From the NCBI RefSeq assembly GCF_964340395.1, contig NC_135551.1, forward strand, positions 8,146,879 to 8,210,878: DNA of 64,000 bases, written 5' to 3'. The position numbers were made by a program, and so were the translations under genes. Source of the stretch: Glandiceps talaboti. Lineage: Eukaryota > Hemichordata > Enteropneusta > Spengelidae. Below are positions 54,801 to 64,000 of this stretch, piece after piece. The first letter of the stretch is position 1; the number at the start of each line of letters is the position of its first letter. Below the pieces are notes generated by a model. It did no database searches. It was given only the letters and a program-made list of their open reading frames with translations, and had not been told where the DNA came from.

Positions 54801-55735
54801 ATGGTGCTGATCCATGATGGTAATAGCTTATGAACGCTATCAGAGTCACAGATAAGTGTTGTAGACAGTCTCAGATGTCAGTACAAAATATGTCAGTGGA
54901 ATGTAAACATTAATGGGAATTTGATTATTCAAATGATGGGACCATTTTTACAATGCATATTATATGTTTCAAAATGTATCCAGTCTTCCATTGGTGACTT
55001 AATAAGGCCATATGCAATAAATACATTATCACATGGACTCATGATGTTGAAAATATAAGGGTTAAATTGTATGTTTCAGTGCAATTTATGATGTTTTCAA
55101 AACGAGGACCAATAAATACCATACTCATTACATATATATCATTTTGTTCGTTGTTTCATTTCAATTCTCAATATACTGTCGTCATTTTTCATGCCATCAT
55201 CAAATGAAACTTATACCACACTGCGTGATCATACTCTTTCATTAGAAATTAATAATCAGTTGTTATGAACTGGAAAAGAGAAAACCCATACTGTATTGCG
55301 GCAACTGTGATCAGGAACTGATTTCCAATTCAATGTAATCAAATGCCCCAAATATGTGCATAGTTATTTTTGTCACAAACAGGAAATGTTACTATGTCAT
55401 GAAACCAAGCTTATGACTTCCTTTAGATTTATTGATTCTAGTAATACAATGTGGCATGTTAATTGTATGGTTTTGAGTCTGATATCACTACTCGTGTATG
55501 CTAAAAAACACCCACAATAAATCCATAAATTATGCCCATAACATGACTGTCTAGGATCCAGTTTACTGCAGTATGCCAGAACACTTGCCTCCATTTTATA
55601 GACCACTCTATTTAACAAAGCTTACCATGCTAGCTATGCCTGTATAAATTGCATTAGTCTGTCTTCACCAAGTTTATGTCGGAGACATGATATCATTTTG
55701 CTAAGTGAAACACTAACATCTCTCTGAATTTACAG
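51828..55735 (+). other. 3' UTR or intron of the DUF21-CBS gene
   Basis: No further exons are recognised. It contains small tandem duplications (about 52542-52600, unit about 30 bp; about 53630-53695, unit about 36 bp), a poly-G run near 53891, and a fold-back MITE at 54262-54399. It is 3' UTR if exon 8 is used and intron if the distal exon is used. Confidence 0.55.
54262..54399. mobile_element. Fold-back MITE (GTCACTAC family, copy 2)
   Basis: Ends TCCTCCAATATTTTCCTTCA and mirrored …GACAAATATTGAGGA. The centre is TTGTCACTAC…GTAGTGACAA. Same layout as 15423-15573. Confidence 0.65.
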
Positions 55736-55873
55736 GAAACTAAACACCAAACACGAAGGTCTGATGGAGATGTGTCATTCTCAGTAAATGTGGATATCAA
55801 TGACAGAACACCACTATTGGAAGATAATGAAGACATACAAGAAACTAATGGTCAAAGTACATTTTATAATTAG
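55736..55873 (+). CDS. DUF21-CBS gene alternative distal terminal exon
   Basis: Acceptor TTTACAG at 55729-55735 is followed by 45 codons and TAG at 55871-55873. It joins exon 7 in phase 0. It encodes ETKHQTRRSDGDVSFSVNVD… with TPLLEDNE, resembling in position and sequence TSPLLDSE of the proximal exon. This makes a mutually exclusive alternative last exon likely. Confidence 0.65.
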   Translation, partial: ETKHQTRRSDGDVSFSVNVDINDRTPLLEDNEDIQETNGQSTFYN

Positions 55874-56266
55874 AACTTGGACCAAAGAACAAATCGTTGC
55901 TGGGATAAACACATTAAGTTTCAAATTTTCTAATACCAAATTATCAGATTAGCCATGAAAAGTGTACTGAAATGTTTTAAAATTGAAAGTGACAAACCAA
56001 TGTAATATTTTGATTTACTATAATTTGCCAATTTTGGTTATAATTTTCAAAAAAAGGGTAGAAAATTAATTCCTCTGGTGGGTTGGAAACCAGACAGTTT
56101 TTAGTTGGTGAATATGCACAGGTAATGCCATATATATTCTCCTTTATTGTTGAAATGAACTGTAGTCTAGTGTGTATACATGCAATTTATATTTATGACA
56201 TCTCAAAAATCAGTGTGCCGTCGTAGTCAAGACATTCTTTAGTAACTCCAGCATTTAGTGAGTAGA

Positions 56267-56878
56267 TAGTCTGGTCCCCTGCCCCCTTTCTACCGCTGCT
56301 GGCGCTACACTCACGAAAGGAGTCAGGTATGGGCCACCATTTTTGTCAGGATCTTGACAAAAATGTCGGACTACCACGTGACATCACTAGCCAATCAACA
56401 GTACAGACGCTCGTATACGCGTAAAGTTCAATTTGGTGAGTCGTAGCAACATGGCTGTCACTGTCAGTAAAACCCCAGCGAAAATAAACACAGCAACATG
56501 TGTAGTTTGTGGGAGTGACGGACTTCACTTAATTTTTAAGAAAATTCGCAACAGCAAAGATAATCAGTTGCACATGTTGCTACTCAAGTATGGTGAAGTT
56601 GATGTTACCGAAGGTCAGATTTGTCGTAACTGTGAACGACGGCTGCACACTATCGACAAAATGGTAAGCAACTTAAAGGAGAAATGCCAGTCTCAGTCCA
56701 TGCACCAAATCAGTCAGGTAAAACGATGTGCGAAATCCCCGTTGCAAATAAACTTTTTGACCAATTAGCACACTCGATACTAATGGCCAATCACAGCCAT
56801 GCATTAAGTGGCCCATACCTGACTCCTTTCGTGAGTGTAGCGCCAGCAGCGGTAGAAAGGGGGCAGGGGACCAGACTA
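56267..56878. mobile_element. 612-bp element with perfect 71-bp inverted repeats and 9-bp TSD
   Basis: 56267-56337 and 56808-56878 are exact reverse complements. The outer ends read TAGTCTGGTCCCCTGCCCCC. GTGAGTAGA flanks it at 56258-56266 and 56879-56887. Arm identity implies recent movement. It contains a coding exon for a ZAD-like domain (next entry). Mutator-like by TSD length, but unproven. Confidence 0.93.
56451..56717 (+). CDS. ZAD-like zinc-binding domain exon inside the transposon
   Basis: Starting at the second ATG (56451; 56433 is 6 codons upstream in frame), 89 codons run to CAG followed by the donor GTAAAA at 56718. The peptide has CVVCG near its start and CRNCERRL about 50 residues later, the two CxxC pairs of a ZAD/FAX-type treble-clef domain, with helices between. 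No downstream exon (transposase or C2H2 fingers) lies within the element. It is therefore either the first exon of a deleted autonomous element or a captured host exon. If expressed, it would run through to a stop at 56766-56768. Confidence 0.65.
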
Positions 56879-57377
56879 GTGAGTAGACATCTTCCGACCG
56901 CAAGGGGGCGGGCTTCTATATACAGCTCTCTCAATCCGAAGAATTCAATGGCGTGGGGAGAACTATAATACTTATATCATATATAGTCCGTGGCCAATCA
57001 AGATGGGGATGTATGACTCATCATTTTTGGTTTCTATTCTCAAATAACGGGCATTCTGCACAATTTATATGTCTTGACATGGGCCCGACCTTGGAGCCCG
57101 ACCCGTCATTTTATATACTTTTTATTCAATCAGTTCCAGAGATCAGTTCCTTCAATCAAGACAGTCATAAAAAATTGGCAGGGTATATTTTTAACAAGTA
57201 TTTCGTCATTTCAAGTATACCGAGATGTTGTATAAATGTATTTGCATATTTATACACTTGAATTACGTCATCTATTTTGTAACCTTTGCACAAACAGTAA
57301 ATAAAAAAACCACAAATATGTATCTGTTGAAGAGGTGTCATACTGTGTGTAAGAGTACTTAAACTTTTGGTGCACGT

Positions 57378-57790
57378 CCAACTCGGCCCACTCATTGCCA
57401 ACTCGGCCCACCAACTCAGCCCACCAACTCGACCCATCCTCTGCCAACTCGGCCCACTCTGTTCAATTCGTCCTAGTTGAACTAGTCCCAGTTTCAACTT
57501 GCTTCAAGTTCAATACGATTGCGATTCCTGTTTCTCTTCTTTGACGTTCATGACTTTGTTATAAAAAGTTCAAAGTCCAAAATAGTTGAGGCGATTCGTC
57601 TCCGTGTACCTTAAAAGTGCAGGAGTGCAGTAGGACGAGGCTGAGTCTGGATAGACCTTGGCTTGTCTTCTGTATCTGCTTGTTCAGAATATCATTTCTA
57701 TGACAAATTAACGTACGACACAGTGGGCCGAGTTGGTATCACTGTACTAAATGGGCTGAGTTGGTAATGATGTGGGCCGAGTTGGCAATC
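57378..57790. mobile_element. Element with inverted arrays of CCAACTCGGCCCA
   Basis: About five CAACTC(G/A)GCCCA motifs at 57380-57455 face three TGGGC(C/T)GAGTTGG motifs at 57724-57788. The layout recalls the CAACTCG arrays of 29328-30440. The middle contains CGATTGCGATTC (57516), the same start motif as those elements. Boundaries are not resolved. Non-coding. Confidence 0.6.
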
Positions 57791-57799
57791 ACCTGGATT

Positions 57800-59050
57800 T
57801 CCCAGTCTACTGTTTTCATAGATATTTAAACACTTCAATCACGCTGTTGGTAGGGAAGTAACGACCCGTATGTGCTATTGACGTGTAGTTTGTTTACAGT
57901 AACATATAGTTTCGACATGACAGTGAGCAGACTCTCTGTTTTGTTGAAGTGAAATATTACCATGGCACGCCATCCTGAAACCCACTGAACATTAGTCATA
58001 CCCCTGATACGTACGATACCCCCCCCCCCCCCATATCGGTGGTTCATACCCGGGTTCATAGTTCATAGTTTATAGTTCAAGAACCCAATACATTTCATAT
58101 TTGGTGTATTTCCAAATAACGTGTGATTTTCCAAACTCCTTTTATCTGCAATTAACTTTGTAAAACGAGTTCACGACAGTGAGGACTACAAACGTTGGAA
58201 TCACAAATTCATGATTTGTGTAACTGATTAAAAATTACATTTCCTCATGTTAACAGTCTCAAAACACATGCTTCTCCATTTTTGGAGAAGTCACAGTCAA
58301 CGGATATTCACAATAAGCTTATTGTAATTGGCGAAGGATCAATATTATAAATTATGTTATATCAGATAGAGTTTTGTACAGTGTATATTGTAGACAGTGC
58401 TAATAACCATCAGTGGTTGAAAGATAAATAAAAGAGATTGATAAAATTCGACCCACCTTTCAATATTCACCCGTGACCAGCTGGACTAAATTCGCAACTA
58501 ACTGCTGTGAATCATGAAGAGATGGATATTGTTACTTTAATAGACATATTACAACTGTAAATAACTTTAAAAAACCCAATTATATACCAAAGTTTTTAAT
58601 TCACTCATTATTATACCATTATGCCATTGGCTAAGGGGTAATTACCTAGTACATTGCCAGTTTGTGCTTCCATGTTGACCTATGACCAATGAAACTAGAA
58701 AACTGTTTAATCGTAGGCTTTGACGTGAAAGATTTTGTCATTATCATTGTGGTAGTCGGAGACGGTTGGGTTCAGTTTTTTTTAAATTAAAAAAAAAAAT
58801 TCTTCGAAATACAACCTGTAAACTGTGAATAACTCAAACTTAGCGTGGCTGTAGGTTTTCAAACATTTGCTGACTCATTAGGAGAACCAACAGAAATTTG
58901 GAGTCTATATGGTATAGGTTATTTCTGTATCTGTAGAATACTGTGTAAACATCCGTGTACGGATTATCACATAGACAGGTACGTAATACCATGGAAGTAT
59001 AACTTATACTTCCATGGTAATACGCTGTCGAGGTAGCAGGGAGCAAGTTA
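57800..59050. other. Stretch without recognisable gene
   Basis: Contains a poly-C run at about 58020-58032 and a 16-bp-arm palindrome at 58983-59024 (TACCATGGAAGTATAA and its mirror). No coding signal was seen. Confidence 0.5.
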
Positions 59051-59061
59051 GTAATAAGAGC

Positions 59062-59400
59062 TTAATATGACTGTTGAACAATTGACATGACATCCAGGGA
59101 TTGTAGACACTGTTTAAAAGTAGTACTAGGTTGCACTTCCTTGATGTTGACGGGTAAACAGTTCTCTACAGGAATTGTCTGTGGCACGAAAGAGTAACCG
59201 GGTATGCATTTATTGTTGAGGGAATATGTTGATAGCATTTCATTATCAGGAGTTTGTCTTGATGACCGTGTGTGGCACGTAATGGAAGGATGCATTTGTC
59301 AACTGTAATGGTTTGGTTTGAAATTTTGTAGATAAGTGTTAACCTTGCCATGGCTCTGCGTTCTACTAGTGATTTCCAGTCTTGTTTATGTAGCATATTT
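59062..59400 (-). mobile_element. Decayed LINE reverse-transcriptase C-terminal fragment
   Basis: Minus-strand frames give LHKQDWKSLVERRAMARLTL and then, after a frameshift, FVPQTIPVENCLPVNIKEVQ with a TTFK segment. This is the 'W-L-RR…RL…YKI … RT-WN-LP' C-terminal pattern of CR1/L2-like LINEs with substitutions. Truncated and dead. Confidence 0.75.
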
Positions 59401-59687
59401 GGACGTTAGACTTGCGGTTGTAGTCATTGAGTAGTTCATAGAGCGCATGCGCATAATCACATAAGCAAATTTCAACAGGCGTAATTGTTTATTAAAGCTC
59501 ACAAAATACAAGAAATTTCCGTACAGGTTTTAATAAGAAGAAAACAATTACACCAACTGTCTCATCACAAATTCTCTGGAACATTTATTGTAACACTTTA
59601 GTTCTTGCCTTCTTGTAGCTGTACATGTATTTTGTTTGCATCTGGTTGATAGTGGAATAATATTATCACATGTAAAATTAACAATTT

Positions 59688-59723
59688 TTAGCACAACTGA
59701 ACTGAGCTTCAATAGTGTTATAG

Positions 59724-59758
<35 letters not shown>

Positions 59759-59772
59759 TGTATGTATGTATG
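59688..59772 (-). mobile_element. 3' end of pearl/Helentron-like element (fragment D), interrupted by the LTR element
   Basis: Read on the minus strand: (CATA)n (59772-59730), CTATAACACTATTGAA, GCTCAGTTCAGT, TTGTGCTAA (ending at 59688). It matches the ends at 18103 and 21043. The Ty3/gypsy LTR begins directly after the (TATG)n run, so it seems to have inserted into this element. Confidence 0.6.
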
Positions 59773-60200
59773 TGTTACGATCCAAAATATCGTATTTCGG
59801 AATTATGGGAATAAATTCTACTTTTCGGCATTATAGGCCATAGGTAGGTCAGAAATAGACTGGCGATGACGAAGCTGGGCAAACATGATGTAACTGAAAT
59901 TCACATGATTGGTTAGAGAAAAGTATATAATAACTTTTATGATGGCGTGATCTTATGGCGTGATTTTCTATATTTAGTTGTTGTGTAAGTTCCATTGTAG
60001 TGGAAGTATATTTAAAGTGAGAATTAAACATCCAGAAGCACTCGGGTAGGTGATTCTGGCAAGCCGAAATATCTTCTCAGTTGTGACTAATTCCCGACTT
60101 GGACCTGAACGATCCCGTACGAGAGTATGAGAGTGTGAGTGCTAGAGTGTAACGTCTGAACTATCCATACTTATACCGTTCAACTCTACGACTCGCATCA
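59773..60200 (+). repeat. Candidate 5' LTR of the Ty3/gypsy element
   Basis: Begins TGTTACGATCC and ends ..GCATCA (TG…CA). Inside are AGTATATAATAAC (TATA-like, about 59924) and 'gagaattaaacatcc' (poly-A-like). A possible primer-binding site TGGTGGAAAATCC starts at 60202. The 3' LTR lies outside the window, so the limits are inferred. Confidence 0.6.
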
Positions 60201-60228
60201 CTGGTGGAAAATCCAACTGGTCCATTTA

Positions 60229-61374
60229 ATGTTATTACGTTCTGGTAGAAGACTGAGAAGAAAACGACATTTACATCCTTGTCAACGGCCACCTACAATA
60301 ATGGCAGAAGCAGACCCGAATATCCAGCAAGAAGCTCCACAGCCAGAAAACAATGGAGCAGAGGTCAACCAAGGCCAGCGGCAAGACGCACGGCTGGCTC
60401 ACCAAGAGCTACAACGCATTGTCAACAGAATGCAGAATTTGACGGTGGGTAACGATATCATACCACCTCAATTTTATGGGAAGGAAGATGAAATACCAAC
60501 CAGATGGTTGCGTAAATTTGATGCATATGTCGTCCTTAAGCAGTTTGACAATATTCAACGTCTGAATATTTTTAGTCTGCTTATGTCTGGTGAAGCAGAG
60601 AGATGGTACACGTCCTTGCCTGACGACCTGGCGAACAACTGGGAGAACATGCGTGCAGCTTTCATCGGACGATTCCAGAACAGAGCACCACAGTGGCGTA
60701 TAGATCAAGAGCTAAGAACAATTAAGCAAATGGACAAAGAAACAATCGAAAAATATGCCTCACGTTTAAGGGATATGTGCTATCGTTATAACAGAAATGA
60801 TAACGAGCTTTTTAGTTTATTTTTACAGGGGTTAATACCGTCTATACGTAGTACGGTAGTCAACAGAGATCCGGTCAATTTCCAGGAGGCCGTGGCTTTC
60901 GCCCGAACAGCAGAAGTGGTAGAACGGTTCGACGATGATGTCAAAGCACTGAAAACTGGTCGTACTTCCGACACGTCTACAGAGGTTTTACAACAAGCCT
61001 TCGACTCTTTGCTAAAACAGAACGAAGTTCTACATGAGAAGCTATCAGCAGCGGCGGTGACGCCCCTCCCTGTACCAGCAACGCCTGTTCAAATACGACA
61101 AGAACCATACGCAAACGCTGGACCACGGTCACGGGTAGGACAGAGCTATAATTATTCTAACGTAAATAGACCGCCAGTAGTAACTCCACGTTATGGCGGT
61201 CGACAAGTTAATACGGCTAAGCAGATTTGTAAATTTTGTAATAAGCCAGGGCATTCTAGTCCTAATTGTTATGCAAATCCTGATCGTGGGTGTTACAATT
61301 GCGGGGAGATAGGCCATGTGGCCAGATTTTGTGATAGAAATGGTGCACGATATGCTTTTCCAAAAAACGGGTAA
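60229..61374 (+). CDS. gag: Gag polyprotein of Ty3/gypsy retrotransposon, 381 aa
   Basis: Structural protein that would form the virus-like particle and bind RNA. A basic N-terminus (MLLRSGRRLRRKR) is followed by a capsid-like region at about residues 80-200 with the retrotransposon-gag pattern (RWLRKFDAYV… ERWYTSLP… FIGRF). A linker and two CCHC zinc knuckles follow: CKFC-GH-C (334-347) and CYNC-GH-C (355-368). The ORF is intact. A second in-frame ATG at 60301 (MAEADPN) could also start it. The stop at 61372-61374 lies three nucleotides past a slippery heptamer, so pol would be made by -1 frameshifting. Confidence 0.95.
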   Translation: MLLRSGRRLRRKRHLHPCQRPPTIMAEADPNIQQEAPQPENNGAEVNQGQRQDARLAHQELQRIVNRMQNLTVGNDIIPPQFYGKEDEIPTRWLRKFDAYVVLKQFDNIQRLNIFSLLMSGEAERWYTSLPDDLANNWENMRAAFIGRFQNRAPQWRIDQELRTIKQMDKETIEKYASRLRDMCYRYNRNDNELFSLFLQGLIPSIRSTVVNRDPVNFQEAVAFARTAEVVERFDDDVKALKTGRTSDTSTEVLQQAFDSLLKQNEVLHEKLSAAAVTPLPVPATPVQIRQEPYANAGPRSRVGQSYNYSNVNRPPVVTPRYGGRQVNTAKQICKFCNKPGHSSPNCYANPDRGCYNCGEIGHVARFCDRNGARYAFPKNG

Positions 61375-61425
61375 ACGTTGCGAGACGAAAATTGTATAAG
61401 CAGTCAGATGAGAAATCTCGCAACG
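61362..61425 (+). promoter_or_regulatory. Programmed -1 ribosomal frameshift signal at the gag-pol junction
   Basis: Slippery heptamer A-AAA-AAC at 61362-61368 in the gag frame, spacer GGGTAAA (61369-61375, containing the gag stop), then a perfect 10-bp stem CGTTGCGAGA (61376-61385) / TCTCGCAACG (61416-61425) with a 30-nt loop. The shifted frame continues directly into pol. All elements of a classical eukaryotic -1 frameshift site are present. Confidence 0.88.
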
Positions 61426-64000
61426 GAGTATCTTTAAATCTCAATTGTGTTAATTTGCCAGAGTCAATGATTGTAAATGATAATTTAATTAATGTGCGTA
61501 TTTTTGATCGTAAAGTTTCAGCACTTATAGATACAGGTTCCGATGTATCAATAATTTCAGAGTCTTTGTTAAATAATATTCGTAAGTTAAGAAAGTGTAA
61601 GCTTTTCAAATCAAGTTATAAGATAGTTACTTTGCCAGATGGGCGTACTTTGCCTATTTTAGGATGTCTTAGAATTCCTGTTTTCTTTACTAATCGTGCG
61701 ATTACTATGCAAGTCTATGTCCTCAAAGAATTGAAGCAGGATTTAATTATAGGCCATGATTTCTTACGTAGAAATGGAGCTATTATTGATTTTATGAAGC
61801 GCAAAGTTACTTTACGTCCATCGTCCCTTATACGCGCGTCTAAGACATATTCTATACCTGCTCGTTCAGAGTGTGTTATATCGGCGCGTGTTCGTGGGAA
61901 TTACCCTAACGGTATAGTAGGTCATACTACAAACACAATGTCGCTTGCTCACATTGGTATTGCTACTGCAAGAGTTTTAGGTGCTGTGCAGAATGGGCGC
62001 GTTCCGGTTAGACTAGTAAATTGTAAGGATACGCCTGTAAAATTGAGGAGAGGTACTCGTTTAGGTAATTTCAGAATTTTGCCAGATGGTACTGATATCC
62101 ATACTTTTGATACTAATGTTAGTCGCAACGGGCCAGTTGTACGTCCAAATAGGTTAAGTAAACAGGAGTTTTTAAAGGCATTTGATTTTGAAGATTCTAC
62201 TTTAACCTCAGATCAGGTATTGCAGTTACAACAGGTATTATGGAAAAATAAGGATGCGTTCGTTGATGACACAAACACCTTGGGATATTGTGATATAATT
62301 AAGCATAGAATCAATTTAAAACCAGGTAGTAAGACCGTATCTCGCCCTCCATATAAAGCTTCTCCAGATAAGCGTGAGGAAATTAAACGACAAATTGATA
62401 AGTTGTTAGACCAGGGTTTGGTAGTTCCCTCTACTTCTCCTTACAGTTCTCCGGTTTTACTAGTACGTAAACCAAATGGTGAATTTCGTATGGTTATAGA
62501 TTATAGGATGATAAATTCTATTACAGAACCCATTGCTTTCCCTCTTCCTGGGATAAAAGATACTTTAGATATAATTGGGAGTAAATGTCCAAAGTATTTT
62601 TCGACCCTAGACCTTAGTTCGGGATTTTGGCAAATAGCTATACATCCTGACGATGTACATAAGACTTCCTTTGTCTCTCATTACGGTAAGTTTGCTTTCA
62701 AGGTGTTACCTATGGGAATGATGAATAGTTCGGCAAGTTTTCAAAACACAATACAGTTCGTTCTAATAAATTTGCTAAACGACTCATGCTGCGCTTACGT
62801 GGACGATATTTTAGCGTTCTCAGCAACATTTGAAGATCATTTAATTCATATTGATGAAGTTCTTACACGTTTACGCGAAGCCAATTTAAAGTTAGGACCA
62901 CGGAAGTGCGTTTTTGGTAGGCGCGAGGTCAAATTTCTAGGTCACCGGGTCAACGAACACGGGGTCATGGCAGATCCTTCTAAATTGGAAGCTGTCAAGA
63001 ATTTCCCCACACCAAAATCGGTTACAGAATTAAAATCATTTCTGGGTTTGGCTAATTTCTATAGAAAGTTTATTAAGGATTTTGCTAAGATTGCGCATCC
63101 ATTGCATGGTCTATTAAGGAAAGGCGTCGACTTTGTTTGGTCACGTGATTGTGAAATAGCATTTGATACACTAAAGACGGCGTTAATCTCACCTCCTGTA
63201 CTAGCGCATCCACGGTTTAATGAGGAATTTATTCTATATACGGACGCGAGTAGTTTTAGTGTAGGTTATGTGTTAGCTCAAATTCAGGAGGGTGTGGAAA
63301 AACCTATATGCTATGGTGGCAGGGCGCTGTCGAAACCACAACAGAATTATACAGTTACGGAAAGGGAATTTCTAGCTTTGATTCACGCTCTCTCGCAGTG
63401 TGAACAATATTTGCATTCTGTTCATTTTACGGTTATTACAGATCATGCTAACCTTCCCTATTTGATTAAGACTACGGAACCTTCGGGGCGTTTAGCGCGA
63501 TGGGTACTCAGAATTCAAGGTTTCGATTTTGATATCGTGCACAGATCGGGCTGCAAAATTCCCCATGCAGATTCATTATCACGTAGGGTTTATGATGACG
63601 GAATTCATAATTCTGATGTAACTTCTGTTGAAACAGCTCCAGCGGCCTCACATACACAATGTGTCCAGGTACCTTCTACTGATAAGATAATGCAGGAATC
63701 CAGTAATAATAAAGGTGACGTTGTTAATACACAAAGTGTTGACAATGACCCTGTAGTTGACATTCCAACCTTGTTTACTATTAGCAATGACAATAGCGTT
63801 GACGACATGACTTGTTTGACTTTAGATTCCGATGACGATCTAATAGGTGTTAATGACTTGAATGATGACAGAAGGACAGGTGTAATAGCTGATAGGCAAA
63901 GAAACGACAATCATCTAAGACCGCTGATTGACTTTCTTGAATCGGGTGACTTACCGACTGATGATAGACATGCTAAACGCATAGCAAGCATAAGTGCCAA
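61368..64000 (+). CDS. pol: Pol polyprotein of Ty3/gypsy retrotransposon (protease, RT, RNase H, start of integrase), partial at window end
   Basis: The frame is open from the frameshift site to the last base with no stop. In order: aspartic protease (LIDTGSDVSII, about 61524); reverse transcriptase with LDLSSGFWQIAI (about 62608) and the catalytic YVDDI (62796-62810); and the connection FLGLANFYRKFI (about 63040). RNase H (LYTDASSFSVGYVL, about 63234; TVTEREFLALIHAL) follows. After SLSRRV comes an Asp/Asn/Thr-rich linker of about 110 residues, then LRPLIDFLESGDLP, which usually precedes the integrase zinc finger. Integrase and the 3' LTR are beyond 64000. All visible catalytic motifs are intact, so the copy may be young. 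Confidence 0.96.

Noticed and set aside
60409-60708. Minus-strand ORF within gag
   Set aside because: Antisense shadow of the gag ORF.

Overview
This is a eukaryotic window from an invertebrate animal. It has AT-rich intergenic DNA, many introns, abundant microsatellites and a dense load of transposable elements. I cannot name the species. Tandem-repeat elements ending in a tetranucleotide microsatellite and a small hairpin resemble the bivalve 'pearl'/Helentron-associated type, and there is a three-BIR IAP and a DUF21-CBS gene of the non-vertebrate type. A marine invertebrate (lophotrochozoan or invertebrate deuterostome) fits best.

Host genes. Three multi-exon genes can be joined with every splice junction in phase. 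(1) Minus strand, 9767 down to 4163: an XIAP-like inhibitor of apoptosis of 678 aa with BIR1, BIR2, BIR3, UBA and RING domains in 5 coding exons. (2) Minus strand, 15934 down to 10128, just upstream of the IAP: an unrecognised 9-exon gene of about 207 aa. (3) Plus strand, 43982-51827: a DUF21 plus CBS-pair protein (CNNM/CorC-like) of 444 aa in 8 exons. A second possible last exon at 55736-55873 would give 449 aa. Its intron 1 is filled with repeats and MITEs.

Mobile DNA. 1-3600 has two copies of a 7-bp-TSD inverted-repeat transposon and a dispersed repeat. 16.5-21.0 kb has a LINE fragment, a 365-bp MITE and two or three tandem-repeat elements. 21.8-27.3 kb has an 84-bp perfect hairpin MITE, other fold-back elements, a third copy of the 7-bp-TSD transposon and a pair of long inverted arms. 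29.0-30.7 kb and 38.6-40.9 kb hold related inverted-repeat elements with short subterminal motif arrays, one with a second palindrome nested inside it. 31.5-35.0 kb holds a LINE tail, a SINE and a 1-kb pentanucleotide satellite. 42.4 kb holds a Penelope-type GIY-YIG fragment. 56.27-56.88 kb is a 612-bp element with perfect 71-bp inverted repeats, a 9-bp target duplication and an exon for a ZAD-like zinc domain. 57.4-57.8 kb is another motif-array element.

59,773 to the window end is a Ty3/gypsy LTR retrotransposon: a 5' LTR candidate, gag with two zinc knuckles, then pol (protease, RT, RNase H, start of integrase) in the -1 frame. A textbook frameshift signal lies at the junction: A-AAA-AAC, a 7-nt spacer and a perfect 10-bp stem. 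The element runs off the window.

The most noteworthy points are the frameshift signal, the ZAD-bearing element, the set of short elements with 9-bp target duplications whose ends begin TAG, the microsatellite/hairpin/CTRR ends, and partial-exon tandem duplications at splice donors in two host genes.
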